DNA of 64,000 nucleotides from Blastomussa wellsi (lineage: Eukaryota > Cnidaria > Anthozoa > Scleractinia > Plerogyridae). Below the pieces are notes generated by a model. That model was not told the origin of the DNA. It worked only from the letters and a program-made list of their open reading frames with translations, and did not search any database. This document shows positions 21,131-29,837 of this stretch, piece by piece. The stretch covers positions 6,782,093 to 6,846,092 of the forward strand of contig OX393562.1 in the NCBI GenBank assembly GCA_947652115.1, written 5' to 3'. Position 1 is the stretch's first letter, and each line of letters begins with the position of its first letter. The translations under genes and the position numbers were made by a program.

Positions 21131-21940
21131 TTACAATATTGCCCCTACGAGTGGGATTGAATTGGACGGGCTGTTTGGTCGTAATAGTAGACCTTTTCCC
21201 TTTCTCTTTTTTTTTGTTGGCTTTTTTTTTCCCATACCAGCTTGTGTCTTAGGCCATGATCCAATGAATGGTGGTGGTTGCCATGCACCCATTCTTGGTG
21301 CTCCTTTACCTCCTTGTGGGGGGTAAAGTGGAGGTCCAATCTGAGGAGCACCACTTTCAGTCAAAGCTTTCAATACCAGGGGAATTCCAATACTGGCGAG
21401 TAAAGTACCAAGGAAACCACCATATTGTTTTTTAGTTGGCTTCACAACAACACCTGAACCTGATTGAAGAGCATATAATATGTCTTTCTTTTGTTTTGAA
21501 GACAATAGGTGTTTGTTTGCAATTAGTGTGTCAATTTTGTTTTGTGGAATTAAGAAACCTCCTGTTTGTCCTTTGCCAGATATCTTTTTAACAATTTGAC
21601 TTGCACCTTCACTAGCCAATCCTGCCAAAGCTGACAATCCTAATGTTTTTCCAATAGTAGGTAAAGCTGCACGTGCAAGGGCTAGAGCAGAAGTTAGTAT
21701 ACTTCCTCCAACTTGTTTTCTGATATTGGTCTTTGACAGCTTGATATCCATACCTTTCTTATCTTTACGATTTTTTTCTAATCTCTTTTTTACTGTTGCT
21801 GGGACGTATAAAATGTCATTTCCGCTTAGAGAGTTATTTGTTAGCCTTATAACAACTGTTTCTCTTTTACGGTGAGCGTCAATGATATTCTTCTTCTGAT
21901 TTTCAGATAGTTTTACATTTATTTCAAAAAGTTGAGTCAT
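21131..21940 (-). CDS. pX-like minor virion protein
   Basis: 269 residues if started at ATG 21940 (MTQLFEINVKL), which follows a TATA-like stretch; upstream ATGs lie within that promoter-like DNA. The N-terminal 80 residues contain LSENQKKNIIDAHRKRE and SGNDILYVPATVKKRL. Two Gly-Gly-rich hydrophobic segments follow (VGGSILTSALALARAALPT; YGGFLGTLLASIGIPLVLKA), then a Pro-rich stretch and a polybasic stretch (KKKPTKKKRKGKG). GG-X sites and hydrophobic/basic patterning resemble adenovirus pX/pVI precursors, so cleavage by the neighbouring protease is plausible. It recurs in cnidarian Mavericks as I recall. The function remains inferred. Confidence 0.7.
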   Translation of the reverse strand: MTQLFEINVKLSENQKKNIIDAHRKRETVVIRLTNNSLSGNDILYVPATVKKRLEKNRKDKKGMDIKLSKTNIRKQVGGSILTSALALARAALPTIGKTLGLSALAGLASEGASQIVKKISGKGQTGGFLIPQNKIDTLIANKHLLSSKQKKDILYALQSGSGVVVKPTKKQYGGFLGTLLASIGIPLVLKALTESGAPQIGPPLYPPQGGKGAPRMGAWQPPPFIGSWPKTQAGMGKKKPTKKKRKGKGLLLRPNSPSNSIPLVGAIL

Positions 21941-22023
21941 TTCTTGTATATAATATATGTTATACAATTTTTGATTATATAACATATACAAAATAAGGAA
22001 TATCTGATTACTGTCAATACTTT

Positions 22024-23277
22024 TTACACTATGACTAATTCATTTCCAACCTTGTCGATGACAACTTCTTCCTCATATAGGACAATAGCGTGCACGTTGA
22101 AAGGATCTGCACCATTTGCGTTAAGTTTATACCTAAAGATCAACTGTTTTGGATCTCTTGTTACTTTCTCTGTTTGATATGACAGATCAAAATATATGAT
22201 GGAATAAAGAGAGTTGTAATTAGCCAGGTTGAGTTGTGTGCCGGTGTTGTAATCATTCTTTCTCATGGCATAGGACATCAAATCATTGAAGATCCTTACT
22301 TTTGACTCTGAGTCGTATTCGGTTTCTGGATAAAATACTCCATTCCCATATTCCAATCTGCAATTTGTAAGACTAGAATTATTATTAGCTGCATTTAGTT
22401 TAAAAGTGTCAAATATGTATGGATTCGCATTTTCATCGTCTGTTTTAGCTCTTTGTAGATACACTAAGATAGTCTTAACATTGTCAATACTGGAGGAGAT
22501 CTGGAAAAATCCACTGCTTTGTGTTGCTGCGGAAACTTGATACATTTCTCTGTTATACTTCCAAGTTTTTTTTGTTAAAAATGAGTTGACGAACTTATCA
22601 TATAAGCTGTCCTTCGGTATCATTTTTGGGACCCATAGTAAAAATCTATTGATGACCACTCGACTTGCAGCGCCAGCAGCTGCTTTAAAAATTAATTCAT
22701 TATCATTCTGCAACTCTATATCAAACTGAAGTTGCATTGGAACCAACATTCGACCTTCTAACTCTTCGAAGAAACTGTAACGATTGAGTGGTATTAATAC
22801 ATTAACATCTTTAGCTGTTTCTGTCAAAAGGCGTCTAGCTTCAAACCCTTTATTAGTATCGGTTGTAGTGATATCAGTATCCAAATACCATAGACTATTT
22901 TTACCAACACTACGACTGAAATCATCACTATATTCAAGGAGGTTCTTGACAAAAGTAACTTTATGGAGATTATTAGTATCATACACAATCTTACCAGCAC
23001 TCTTTATCATAATATGATTAATCAATGAATGAGATCCGTTGATAATTGTTGTACGTGCATCATTTGGAATTCCAGCTCCATCAGCTAAGAGTTGCAGCTG
23101 AAATTGCACCTCGAAATAAGCATTATACCAATCATAGAATGCAGATCTGTCATTAATTGTAAACTTATATCCACTTTTTTGTTGATGCTGACCATCCTCT
23201 GGAGCTCGAATGACATCATCTAGTTGAAATCGAACTAACTCATATCTTTGTAAATATTCACTTGTTCTGAAAGACAT
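22024..23277 (-). CDS. MCP: major capsid protein (double jelly-roll)
   Basis: 417 residues. It has an Adenovirus/Maverick-type hexon-like character: N-terminal YFEVQFQLQLL strand region, a central IPLNRYSFFEELEGRMLVPM segment typical of the Maverick major capsid protein at the junction of the two jelly-rolls, and alternating beta-strand-like hydrophobic stretches to the C-terminus. The predicted role is trimer formation and icosahedral shell assembly. It lies in a leftward block with pX-like, small basic and penton genes. The start ATG is preceded on the minus strand by TAACATAATAGTATA-like sequence (TAACATAATAGTATA also precedes the next gene). No interruptions are seen. Confidence 0.88.
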   Translation of the reverse strand: MSFRTSEYLQRYELVRFQLDDVIRAPEDGQHQQKSGYKFTINDRSAFYDWYNAYFEVQFQLQLLADGAGIPNDARTTIINGSHSLINHIMIKSAGKIVYDTNNLHKVTFVKNLLEYSDDFSRSVGKNSLWYLDTDITTTDTNKGFEARRLLTETAKDVNVLIPLNRYSFFEELEGRMLVPMQLQFDIELQNDNELIFKAAAGAASRVVINRFLLWVPKMIPKDSLYDKFVNSFLTKKTWKYNREMYQVSAATQSSGFFQISSSIDNVKTILVYLQRAKTDDENANPYIFDTFKLNAANNNSSLTNCRLEYGNGVFYPETEYDSESKVRIFNDLMSYAMRKNDYNTGTQLNLANYNSLYSIIYFDLSYQTEKVTRDPKQLIFRYKLNANGADPFNVHAIVLYEEEVVIDKVGNELVIV

Positions 23278-23305
23278 TATACTATTATGTTAGATAATTT
23301 TGTAA
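23278..23305 (-). promoter_or_regulatory. late-type promoter-like motif before MCP
   Basis: The minus strand reads CTAACATAATAGTATA directly before the ATG. The same core, TAACATAATAGTATA, lies before the small basic protein (23621-23636), and a close variant (TAACATAATAATATA) lies before the PPxY gene (25509-25533). Confidence 0.5.
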
Positions 23306-23620
23306 TTATTTCCACCTTCTTTTTACACCATTACCTGATATCAATCTATTGATGAACATATTAGTACTTTCATTTTGCTGTTTTTGTTTAATGGGTGGGG
23401 TAATTGAATACATATTTCTAAGCTTTTTCATTATCAAATCTCCTGACTTCGCGGGTGTCTTTTTACCAACATTTTTCTTAGCCAACGTTTTTGCAGCAGA
23501 CGACATAATACTCTTTATCGGTTTGAAAATATTATCAATGATAATCCCAGACCCTTTATGCGCATATACAAATTTACCAAGCTTTGGATGATAAAACCTC
23601 TTAAATTCATATGGTTTCAT
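23306..23620 (-). CDS. small basic virion-like protein
   Basis: 104 residues, rich in Lys, with a YHPKLGKFVYAHKGSGIII N-terminal segment and a KTLAKKNVGKKTPAKSGD basic middle. No family is firmly recognised. Position between capsid and penton genes and the basic composition suggest a DNA-condensing core or cement protein, analogous to small basic adenovirus core proteins. It shares the TAACATAATAGTATA promoter-like motif with the capsid gene, so co-expression is likely. Confidence 0.6.
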   Translation of the reverse strand: MKPYEFKRFYHPKLGKFVYAHKGSGIIIDNIFKPIKSIMSSAAKTLAKKNVGKKTPAKSGDLIMKKLRNMYSITPPIKQKQQNESTNMFINRLISGNGVKRRWK

Positions 23621-23639
23621 TTTATACTATTATGTTACA

Positions 23640-24413
23640 TTATTCTACCCTTTTCAGAATCAGTGAAAAAGCTGCATCTGCTCCATTTAGGTTGATTAAT
23701 CTCCTTTTTCCATCTGTGATATGTATCCTGATACTACTTATACTAATTTTATTGACGGGATTAAATGTGACTCTTCGCGGTTCGATGGTAAAGGAGTAAC
23801 TAGGTCGAAGCACGCTGGTTGAGAAGGAATAAATGATGTCTGTATCTTGACCGTCTACAAGTGAATCGTTGATAAGGTCGCAATGAATATTGAGTACGTC
23901 AGTATCTTCACTGAGATTAGGCACTTTGGGTCCTAAATTCAATTCATCTTTCAACAATACCTTTTCAAACCCAATCAATTCATTGAAATTGCTTGCTGTT
24001 AAATCAAGTTGGTAATTTTTAGCTAATGTTACTGTGACTCTGAATGTTGTATTGCTGAATTCAAGAGTGATGGGATAATCAACAGTATTTGGACCATTTG
24101 GTACAACTTTTTCAATCTTAGTTATGTCCTTGATGTATGTATCGAAATCTGTATAATTCCAAACTCCTGCTGGGAAAGTAATTTCATGAAATGTTGAGCC
24201 GTTATCAGAGCTATACTTTATTAATTGATTATTATATGAGGAATTTACATTAAACCATGTGAACGACATGTTAATGATTCGGTTAAGGCCTACCACATAT
24301 TCAGAATTTTTACCCAATATTATGGGATTTGTGAATCTAGTTTTAAAATTCTGAGGAGTGTTGTTTCCTTGATTTTTAACACTATATGATGACAATACAA
24401 TCTCTCGATCCAT
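23640..24413 (-). CDS. mCP: penton-like minor capsid protein (single jelly-roll)
   Basis: 257 residues from ATG 24413 (MDREIVLSSYS). The pattern of alternating strands and the C-terminal SIRIHITDGKRRLINLNG segment fit the Maverick penton family, which closes the five-fold vertices of the capsid. A comparable C-terminal segment (VNSVTLEVKDENGKLFDF) and a matching interior (NELIGFEK versus TNFLGLPK) occur in the Element 2 protein at 33942-34616, supporting homology of the two. It sits next to the major capsid gene in the leftward structural block. The alternative upstream start adds only five residues. Confidence 0.85.
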   Translation of the reverse strand: MDREIVLSSYSVKNQGNNTPQNFKTRFTNPIILGKNSEYVVGLNRIINMSFTWFNVNSSYNNQLIKYSSDNGSTFHEITFPAGVWNYTDFDTYIKDITKIEKVVPNGPNTVDYPITLEFSNTTFRVTVTLAKNYQLDLTASNFNELIGFEKVLLKDELNLGPKVPNLSEDTDVLNIHCDLINDSLVDGQDTDIIYSFSTSVLRPSYSFTIEPRRVTFNPVNKISISSIRIHITDGKRRLINLNGADAAFSLILKRVE

Positions 24414-24437
24414 GTGTATATAATACATTTACATAAA

Positions 24438-25508
24438 TTATACTTTGAAATACTTATTATACAATTTATTATACTGCGATCTATTAATTGTTGCCATTTT
24501 CAATAATGTGTCCAATATATTGACTCCTGTATTTCTCATCTGAATTGATGTGTTACCTGCAATAACTTCACCAATGATTAATTCTAATTTCTTGAGAAGC
24601 TGCTTTACATCGTTGAAAAACATAATATTACCACCTCTCTGTCTTCTTCGGCCTTTGATGCCTGAACCTTTCATTGTTTGCAGTTTAGTATCATAATGTT
24701 TTATGTATTCATTTAAAATATTTCTTACATTGTCTATTCTTTTATTTCTCACCTGCTTTTCAGCTTCTGTTATATACCCTTTTTTGAATTTATTTGTAAC
24801 ATCTGCTTTAAAACCATTCAATCGTTGTTTTTCCTTTCTTGCTTCCGTTATTATTTTTTTGAGATAATTTTTGGTCCTTTTATCAGTCATTTCTGGCTTA
24901 TTAATAAACTTTTCAACATTTTCATAATCTGTAATACCAATATCATTTAAAATAAATTTGATTTTATCCTCATCCTTTATTTCATAATCAACTCCTTCAT
25001 CATCATCATATTCAGGTGGCAGCTCCTGATGATCTTGGGGAAAATATTGCAGCTCCTGATGATCTTGGGGAAAATATTGGGGATCAACATTAATCTCCTT
25101 CTTTCCTTCCATAAGATCTTGTAAAGATTCTTCATAAAGATCTTGTAAAGATTCTTCATATGTTGGTGGTTTTGGTACTATTTGTTTTTCTTGCTCTGGT
25201 GGCACATAATCACCATAATCAATCAGACCTTCTACATCCATGTCTTCATATGGATCTTCCTCAATACCATAATCCGGAACTTCCCCTTTCTTCAGTGGTT
25301 GTTTTCTCTTTCGAAGTATATTTGAAACCAAATTAGTTTTAATTACATCATCTAATTTACTTGTCACTGGTTTGAATACCTTCTGTAATGACTCTTGGCT
25401 TGTCTGCTGACCAATATTATGTTTTGTAATTGTATCATGGACATAATTGATTTTATTCCCTAATTCAGATTTACTTTTTGCGAGTTCTTTCCATCTAAGT
25501 AAACTCAT
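24438..25508 (-). CDS. Maverick protein with two PPxY late-domain motifs
   Basis: 356 residues. The N-terminus MSLLRWKELAKSKSELG and C-terminus (MFFNDVKQLLKKLELIIGE, IQMRNTGVNILDTLL) are conserved in cnidarian Mavericks as I recall. PPTY at 114-117 (in KPPTYEESL) and PPEY at 164-167 (in ELPPEYDDD) are PPxY motifs that in enveloped viruses bind Nedd4-type WW domains and recruit ESCRT. Two in-frame tandem duplications are visible: YEESLQDL at 117-132 and QYFPQDHQEL at 144-163. A GG-containing basic patch (GRRRQRGGN) precedes the C-terminal region. It starts the leftward block at the divergent region 25509-25655. Confidence 0.75.
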   Translation of the reverse strand: MSLLRWKELAKSKSELGNKINYVHDTITKHNIGQQTSQESLQKVFKPVTSKLDDVIKTNLVSNILRKRKQPLKKGEVPDYGIEEDPYEDMDVEGLIDYGDYVPPEQEKQIVPKPPTYEESLQDLYEESLQDLMEGKKEINVDPQYFPQDHQELQYFPQDHQELPPEYDDDEGVDYEIKDEDKIKFILNDIGITDYENVEKFINKPEMTDKRTKNYLKKIITEARKEKQRLNGFKADVTNKFKKGYITEAEKQVRNKRIDNVRNILNEYIKHYDTKLQTMKGSGIKGRRRQRGGNIMFFNDVKQLLKKLELIIGEVIAGNTSIQMRNTGVNILDTLLKMATINRSQYNKLYNKYFKV

Positions 25509-25655
25509 TTGTTGTTATATTATTATGTTACATAAAAAATGAAAATCGTATATAAAAAATAACGTTAAACATTATGTTGAACACCATGTTGAACACAACG
25601 TTGAACACTATGTTGAACACCATGTTATATTAAATTAATATACCAATATAGTATA
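25509..25655. promoter_or_regulatory. divergent intergenic region with 12-bp tandem repeats
   Basis: It separates the leftward structural block from the rightward ATPase gene. Positions 25564-25623 hold five tandem 12-bp units of the type gttgaacaccat. TATA-like words lie next to both start codons. It is probably a bidirectional control region; repeats in such a place are candidate factor-binding sites. Confidence 0.55.
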
Positions 25656-26291
25656 ATGAAAATACCAAATTTTGATGTTAAAGATGATGTAGCCTCAAAC
25701 TTCAGACAACTATACAATTTCATGCCTCATCAATGTTTCCGGATGCTGATTTGTGATCCAAGTGGTTCAGGAAAAACAAACACACTGATACATATGATCT
25801 ACAATCTACTATATTTTGATAAAATTTATCTCTACGCGAAAAACTTAGAACAGTCTAAGTACCAGAATCTTATGAACGTCTTCCAACCTATCAGTAATGA
25901 AGTTGGTTATGATGTTATTGAAGCAAGTAATGATGATATTATTCCAGTTCAAGAGCTTGATAGTAACTCACAGAAAATTGTTATCTTTGATGATTTTGTA
26001 TGTGAGAAGAACCAAAAACCACTGGTTGACTATTTTATACGAGGACGACATAAAAATTGCAGTGTGATTTATCTGAGTCAAAGTTATTATAAAACGCCAA
26101 AAGACATAAGATTGAACTGTTCACACTTCTCCATTTATGAATTCCCAAGTGCTAATGAGAAGAGTTTAATTTGTCGTGAAAACAGTATTCCAAAAGAATC
26201 ATATGAGAAAGCAACGGAAGAACCATACAGCTTCATATACATTGATAAACCAAGAAAATTTACAGCTAAAAATTTCAATGAAAAAATATAA
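25656..26291 (+). CDS. ATP: FtsK/HerA-type genome-packaging ATPase (A32-like)
   Basis: 211 residues, the usual length. It pumps genome into the capsid. The Walker A region at 34-41 reads DPSGSGKT, so the first Gly of the GxxxxGKT P-loop is Asp (codon GAT, with GGT one base away). Walker B is IVIFDDF (109-114) and a sensor-like SQSYYKTPKDIRLNC follows. The normal Gly is present in the Element 2 homologue (GPTNSGKT), so this copy may carry a recent disabling change, although the catalytic GKT is intact. It is the first gene of the rightward block; the start codon follows ccaatatagtata. Confidence 0.9.
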   Translation: MKIPNFDVKDDVASNFRQLYNFMPHQCFRMLICDPSGSGKTNTLIHMIYNLLYFDKIYLYAKNLEQSKYQNLMNVFQPISNEVGYDVIEASNDDIIPVQELDSNSQKIVIFDDFVCEKNQKPLVDYFIRGRHKNCSVIYLSQSYYKTPKDIRLNCSHFSIYEFPSANEKSLICRENSIPKESYEKATEEPYSFIYIDKPRKFTAKNFNEKI

Positions 26292-26303
26292 TATAATTAT
26301 ATA

Positions 26304-28385
26304 ATGAGTTATTCAAATGGACTTTTACCAACATCATCAACAACAACAATGATGAGTTCACAACGGGGATTGCCTGGTATTGGTTTTAAATTGACTGATG
26401 ATGGAAATTATGATATGAATCAGAAATTGATTAGGAATCTTGAATGCCCTCCAGATGTTGTTGAGGATGATAGCTATGATCACTACGTCCAAGATCTCAA
26501 GTCGGGGGTTAACAAAGAATACCTCAATAGTAAGTTCCTCAAAAAAGACAATGACGGGAATTATTTTGATTTAAATCAATATGTTATTAGAAACACAGAA
26601 CCATATCATGATGGGCTTTTTGGAGATAATGATTTGGTTAGCAAAAAATATGTGGACATTAAAAATAATAGTTTATTACCTCTTGATGGGTCAAAACAAA
26701 TGACTGGTGATCTTGACATGAACAACAAACACATAAACAACATCAGTAGTCCTTCAACAAAGTTACAAGCAGCAAATAAAGCGTATGTTGATTTGATCTC
26801 ATTGTCAGTCCTCGGTGAGAATAAGATGCTTGCAGATCTTGATATGAACAACAAGAATATTATCAATTCACCACAAATCACAACAATAAGTGATATATTA
26901 AACTATAGAAGTCAAAATGTTGTTTTCACTGATGGAAGAAATCCAATGAAAGCTGATTTAAATATGAATGGTAATCACAAAATAATCAATTCAGCAAATC
27001 CAACAAATGATAATGATCTGATCACTAAAAAGTATATGGAAGAGCATGTGGGTCAATCACATGTAACCGCTTCCAACAGATTAAATGCTTTCAAATATAT
27101 TATGGATAATCCTGGTGGACAATTAACTGAAGAAGATGATGTTGAATTTGGAGATGTGGTGACTGTGCAATCAAGTCCTCATTCAATAAATAAAAATGCT
27201 GTTGACACAAAACTACTTTTGGACTTGAATAAAGGATATTATAGTTCGAGAATAGCGGTTAATCTATATGTTTTACCAAACAATGATTACACAATGGCTT
27301 TTGAACTTATTTGGACTGATAACAGTATCGATTGTGATACTATATCTATCAATGGTGTTAGTGCTATTGAAACGATTCATAATGTTTTGAAAAAAGTCTT
27401 TAATAATTATGTCAGATTGATTGTTCAGTTCACTAAAACACAAAATATTGGAAACAACTATTTATATATCGATGTTATTATGAAAATGAAAACAGGGATA
27501 TCATATACTAAAAAACTTCAGACATACATACTATTTTATGGTGTTAAAGGTATTCAATCAAATGTGGCACCAAGTATTTATGATACTTTATGGACTGTTG
27601 GTGATGGTAAGATTGTAATGAATGAAGTCATTGATATGGGTAGTAAAGAAATTATTGGGATAAAAGAAGATACTGTTGATTCTGGTGTTGTTAATTATAA
27701 ACAACTTGTTGCATACTGTTTGAGTCTTGAAACAAAATTGAATGATTTAATCAATAAAAAACAGAAACAAAGCTATTATGAAGAGTTATTTGATTATTGG
27801 TTTGATTGTCTTGACCCAAATATGTTTAATATCAATAAAACAGCAAATGGCGCTGTTGTTAACAAAATAAATAACCGGTTGTTTTTGGACACTACACAAG
27901 ATCTAGATGATTTTGATATTTCTCAAGGTTTTGTGTTAGGAGCGCGTTTTGACATACCTAATATAGACATAAATGGTGATATGACATTGATGGTTACTTT
28001 TAAGCATAGTGGAGTTGGCCAATTAATTCAATTATTTTCATTTGGGGCGAATAATTATATCGGCTATATCACCATTAATAGAGATGTATTAGAACTTTCT
28101 TTTGGTGAAAGGAAATTTGTCAAAGCAATATCATCAAATTATGAAAATAAACAAGTAATTATGTGGTTTGCAAAAAGAGGTGATCTTTGGCAGGTTTGTA
28201 TATGCGATAATGCTGTTTTCATCAATGAAACATTGAATATAAATGTTGACTTTAGCAGAATCACATTAGTATTCACAAAACATATTCAACGTATTGGATT
28301 CAGCCCTAAGTTTTATGCTGTAAATAACCCAGAATTCCATAAAATATTATTTCTCGAGAAATTGAGAGGAACATACTTTATATAA
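26304..28385 (+). CDS. fiber-like attachment protein
   Basis: 693 residues. The N-terminus has GLPGIGFKLTDDGNYDMN, a short collagen-like/tail-fiber start. At least four repeats of the DMNNKxIxNxxxP...AxxKYVD type follow (for example DLDMNNKHINNI, KKYVDIKNN, DLDMNNKNIINS, KADLNMNGNHKIINS), typical of trimeric phage and viral fibers. A central beta-rich part and a C-terminal jelly-roll/lectin-like domain (residues about 480-690) follow. The role inferred is receptor binding at capsid vertices. The spacer to the ATPase gene is 12 bp, made of TATA-like sequence. No interruptions are seen. No equivalent was found in Element 2. Confidence 0.75.
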   Translation: MSYSNGLLPTSSTTTMMSSQRGLPGIGFKLTDDGNYDMNQKLIRNLECPPDVVEDDSYDHYVQDLKSGVNKEYLNSKFLKKDNDGNYFDLNQYVIRNTEPYHDGLFGDNDLVSKKYVDIKNNSLLPLDGSKQMTGDLDMNNKHINNISSPSTKLQAANKAYVDLISLSVLGENKMLADLDMNNKNIINSPQITTISDILNYRSQNVVFTDGRNPMKADLNMNGNHKIINSANPTNDNDLITKKYMEEHVGQSHVTASNRLNAFKYIMDNPGGQLTEEDDVEFGDVVTVQSSPHSINKNAVDTKLLLDLNKGYYSSRIAVNLYVLPNNDYTMAFELIWTDNSIDCDTISINGVSAIETIHNVLKKVFNNYVRLIVQFTKTQNIGNNYLYIDVIMKMKTGISYTKKLQTYILFYGVKGIQSNVAPSIYDTLWTVGDGKIVMNEVIDMGSKEIIGIKEDTVDSGVVNYKQLVAYCLSLETKLNDLINKKQKQSYYEELFDYWFDCLDPNMFNINKTANGAVVNKINNRLFLDTTQDLDDFDISQGFVLGARFDIPNIDINGDMTLMVTFKHSGVGQLIQLFSFGANNYIGYITINRDVLELSFGERKFVKAISSNYENKQVIMWFAKRGDLWQVCICDNAVFINETLNINVDFSRITLVFTKHIQRIGFSPKFYAVNNPEFHKILFLEKLRGTYFI

Positions 28386-28396
28386 TCAATTGATAT

Positions 28397-28522
28397 ATGA
28401 AAACTGAAAAGATAAGAATTTGGTTGAAGAAAGTAAAAGACTTCATTCTTTGCTGCAGAAAAACAATGGATGAAGTTGAGGATGTTGTTGAACAAATAGA
28501 TGGAAGTATAGATAATATATAA
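28397..28522 (+). CDS. small 41-residue protein
   Basis: The frame runs from ATG 28397 to TAA 28520-28522. It is charged at the N-terminus (MKTEKIRIWLKKVKDF), has a Cys-Cys pair (ILCCRK) that could be lipidated, and an acidic tail (DEVEDVVEQIDGS). It fills the gap between the fiber and membrane-protein genes on the same strand. No family is recognised. It is supported by position and codon-like composition only. Confidence 0.45.
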   Translation: MKTEKIRIWLKKVKDFILCCRKTMDEVEDVVEQIDGSIDNI

Positions 28523-28545
28523 TATGATGGAATAATATATTATAT

Positions 28546-29040
28546 ATGAAAGATCAACATAAAAGCATATTTAACTGGAATCACATATCAAACAAACTGA
28601 CAGAAGATCAGATAAAGGAATTAAAATCATACTACCACACATATCATAGAAAGTGTTGGGTATATAAACAAGCTGTAAAACACTTTAAAAAATGGAAATT
28701 GTTGGGTAACTCACTGTCTATCATCTTTGCTTCTGGAGGTATAGCCTCTTCTTTAGCAACAGGTGGTGTTAGTTTGATTGCTATTAGTACGACAGCACTT
28801 ATAATTCAAGGCTGGATGAAGCATAAAGACCTTGATTTGAAAATACAAAATTCAACATATGCTTATCAAAGTTATAATCATCTATTAATTATGATAAAAT
28901 ATGCAATGAGATTAGGTGAATTTGACAGAGAATGTTTAATTAATTCAATGAATAATATTGATAGTTATGTTATTGATATTGGACCTGTTGTTGATAAATT
29001 TTTTATAAAATATGATCAGATATTTTGTCCTGAAGAATAG
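28546..29040 (+). CDS. small membrane protein with hydrophobic hairpin
   Basis: 164 residues. A hydrophilic N-terminus rich in aromatic and basic residues (YYHTYHRKCWVYKQAVKHFKKW) is followed by a Gly-rich hydrophobic hairpin (LSIIFASGGIASSLATGGVSLIAISTTALIIQ) and a helical C-terminal part. The layout (coil, membrane hairpin, helix) parallels the late-domain protein of Element 2 (34840-35502), so the two may be distant relatives. It is probably a virion or host membrane protein. The start follows aatatattatat. Confidence 0.6.
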   Translation: MKDQHKSIFNWNHISNKLTEDQIKELKSYYHTYHRKCWVYKQAVKHFKKWKLLGNSLSIIFASGGIASSLATGGVSLIAISTTALIIQGWMKHKDLDLKIQNSTYAYQSYNHLLIMIKYAMRLGEFDRECLINSMNNIDSYVIDIGPVVDKFFIKYDQIFCPEE

Positions 29041-29796
29041 ATTTAATTTTATCACCAATCAGATTTATAATGTCATTCCAATATTTATTATAAGATGCTA
29101 GTGTCTTTTTTGATTTAGTTATTTTTATAGATTCATAAGGAAGCTCAAGCATTATAAATAATTTCATTATGATAAAATTTATGCTTATTATTCTTTTTCT
29201 TGATGGATCGATTTTATGAACAATCTTATTAATCTCTGAAAATATTTCTTTAATCTTATTTTTATTTTTAATAGTTAATTGAATATTATTATTTTTTGAT
29301 ATCATCCATAAAATATTATTAACATGATATTTTATACAATATACTGATTTTCTTTTGATATTAATATATTTTCATAAAAGTTAAAGTAATCTATTATACC
29401 CTCAGTATTATGAACTGAACCACAATTTAAACATGTTAAAAAATTATTTAGATTTTGTATATTTTGTTTACTACAACATTTTTCAAATCTCTTTTCATTT
29501 GGTTCACTACAACATTTTATAACTTCATCTAATATAGGTTTTTCAAAAAAAGGACAATAATCTTCTTTTAAATCTCTTAATTCATTATGTAGTATATTAT
29601 TACAAGTTATGATATAAGTAGGAACATCTGATTTTAATATTGGGGCTTTATTATCAATTACTTTTTTTAAAAAATCCATTTTATTAATTCTTTTTGTTAA
29701 AACATTTAGGTTATAATTACAGTTTATGATTTCATCACCAATTATTAGATCATCATAATATTTATCATAACAACTAAGTCTATCAGTATAATTCAT
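29003..29796 (-). pseudogene. poxvirus VLTF3-like late transcription factor, frameshifted
   Basis: Two abutting minus-strand frames together resemble the VLTF3 (A2L-like) late transcription factors of nucleocytoplasmic large DNA viruses. The first (29796-29332; ATG 29796, MNYTDRLSCYDKYYDD) contains several Cys-rich motifs (YCPFFEKP, EVIKCCSEP, FEKCCSKQ, TCLNCGSVHN) and the FNFYENIL segment. The second (29305-29003 as the open part) contains the helical C-terminal part (RKRIISINFIIMKLF and ASYNKYWNDII). Homology continues across the junction only in a shifted frame near 29332, so a one- or two-base indel breaks the gene in this copy. The downstream end overlaps the end of the membrane-protein gene by 38 bp. 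If real, the factor would drive element-specific late promoters. Confidence 0.72.
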
Positions 29797-29837
29797 CTTA
29801 TATATTATTATATAAGAAAATATATATAGAATATATA
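29797..29837. promoter_or_regulatory. divergent 41-bp TATA-rich promoter-like region
   Basis: It lies between the ATG of the leftward VLTF3-like gene and the ATG of the rightward zinc-finger gene. It consists almost only of TATA-type words (atatattattatataag, aatatatatagaatatata). Confidence 0.5.
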
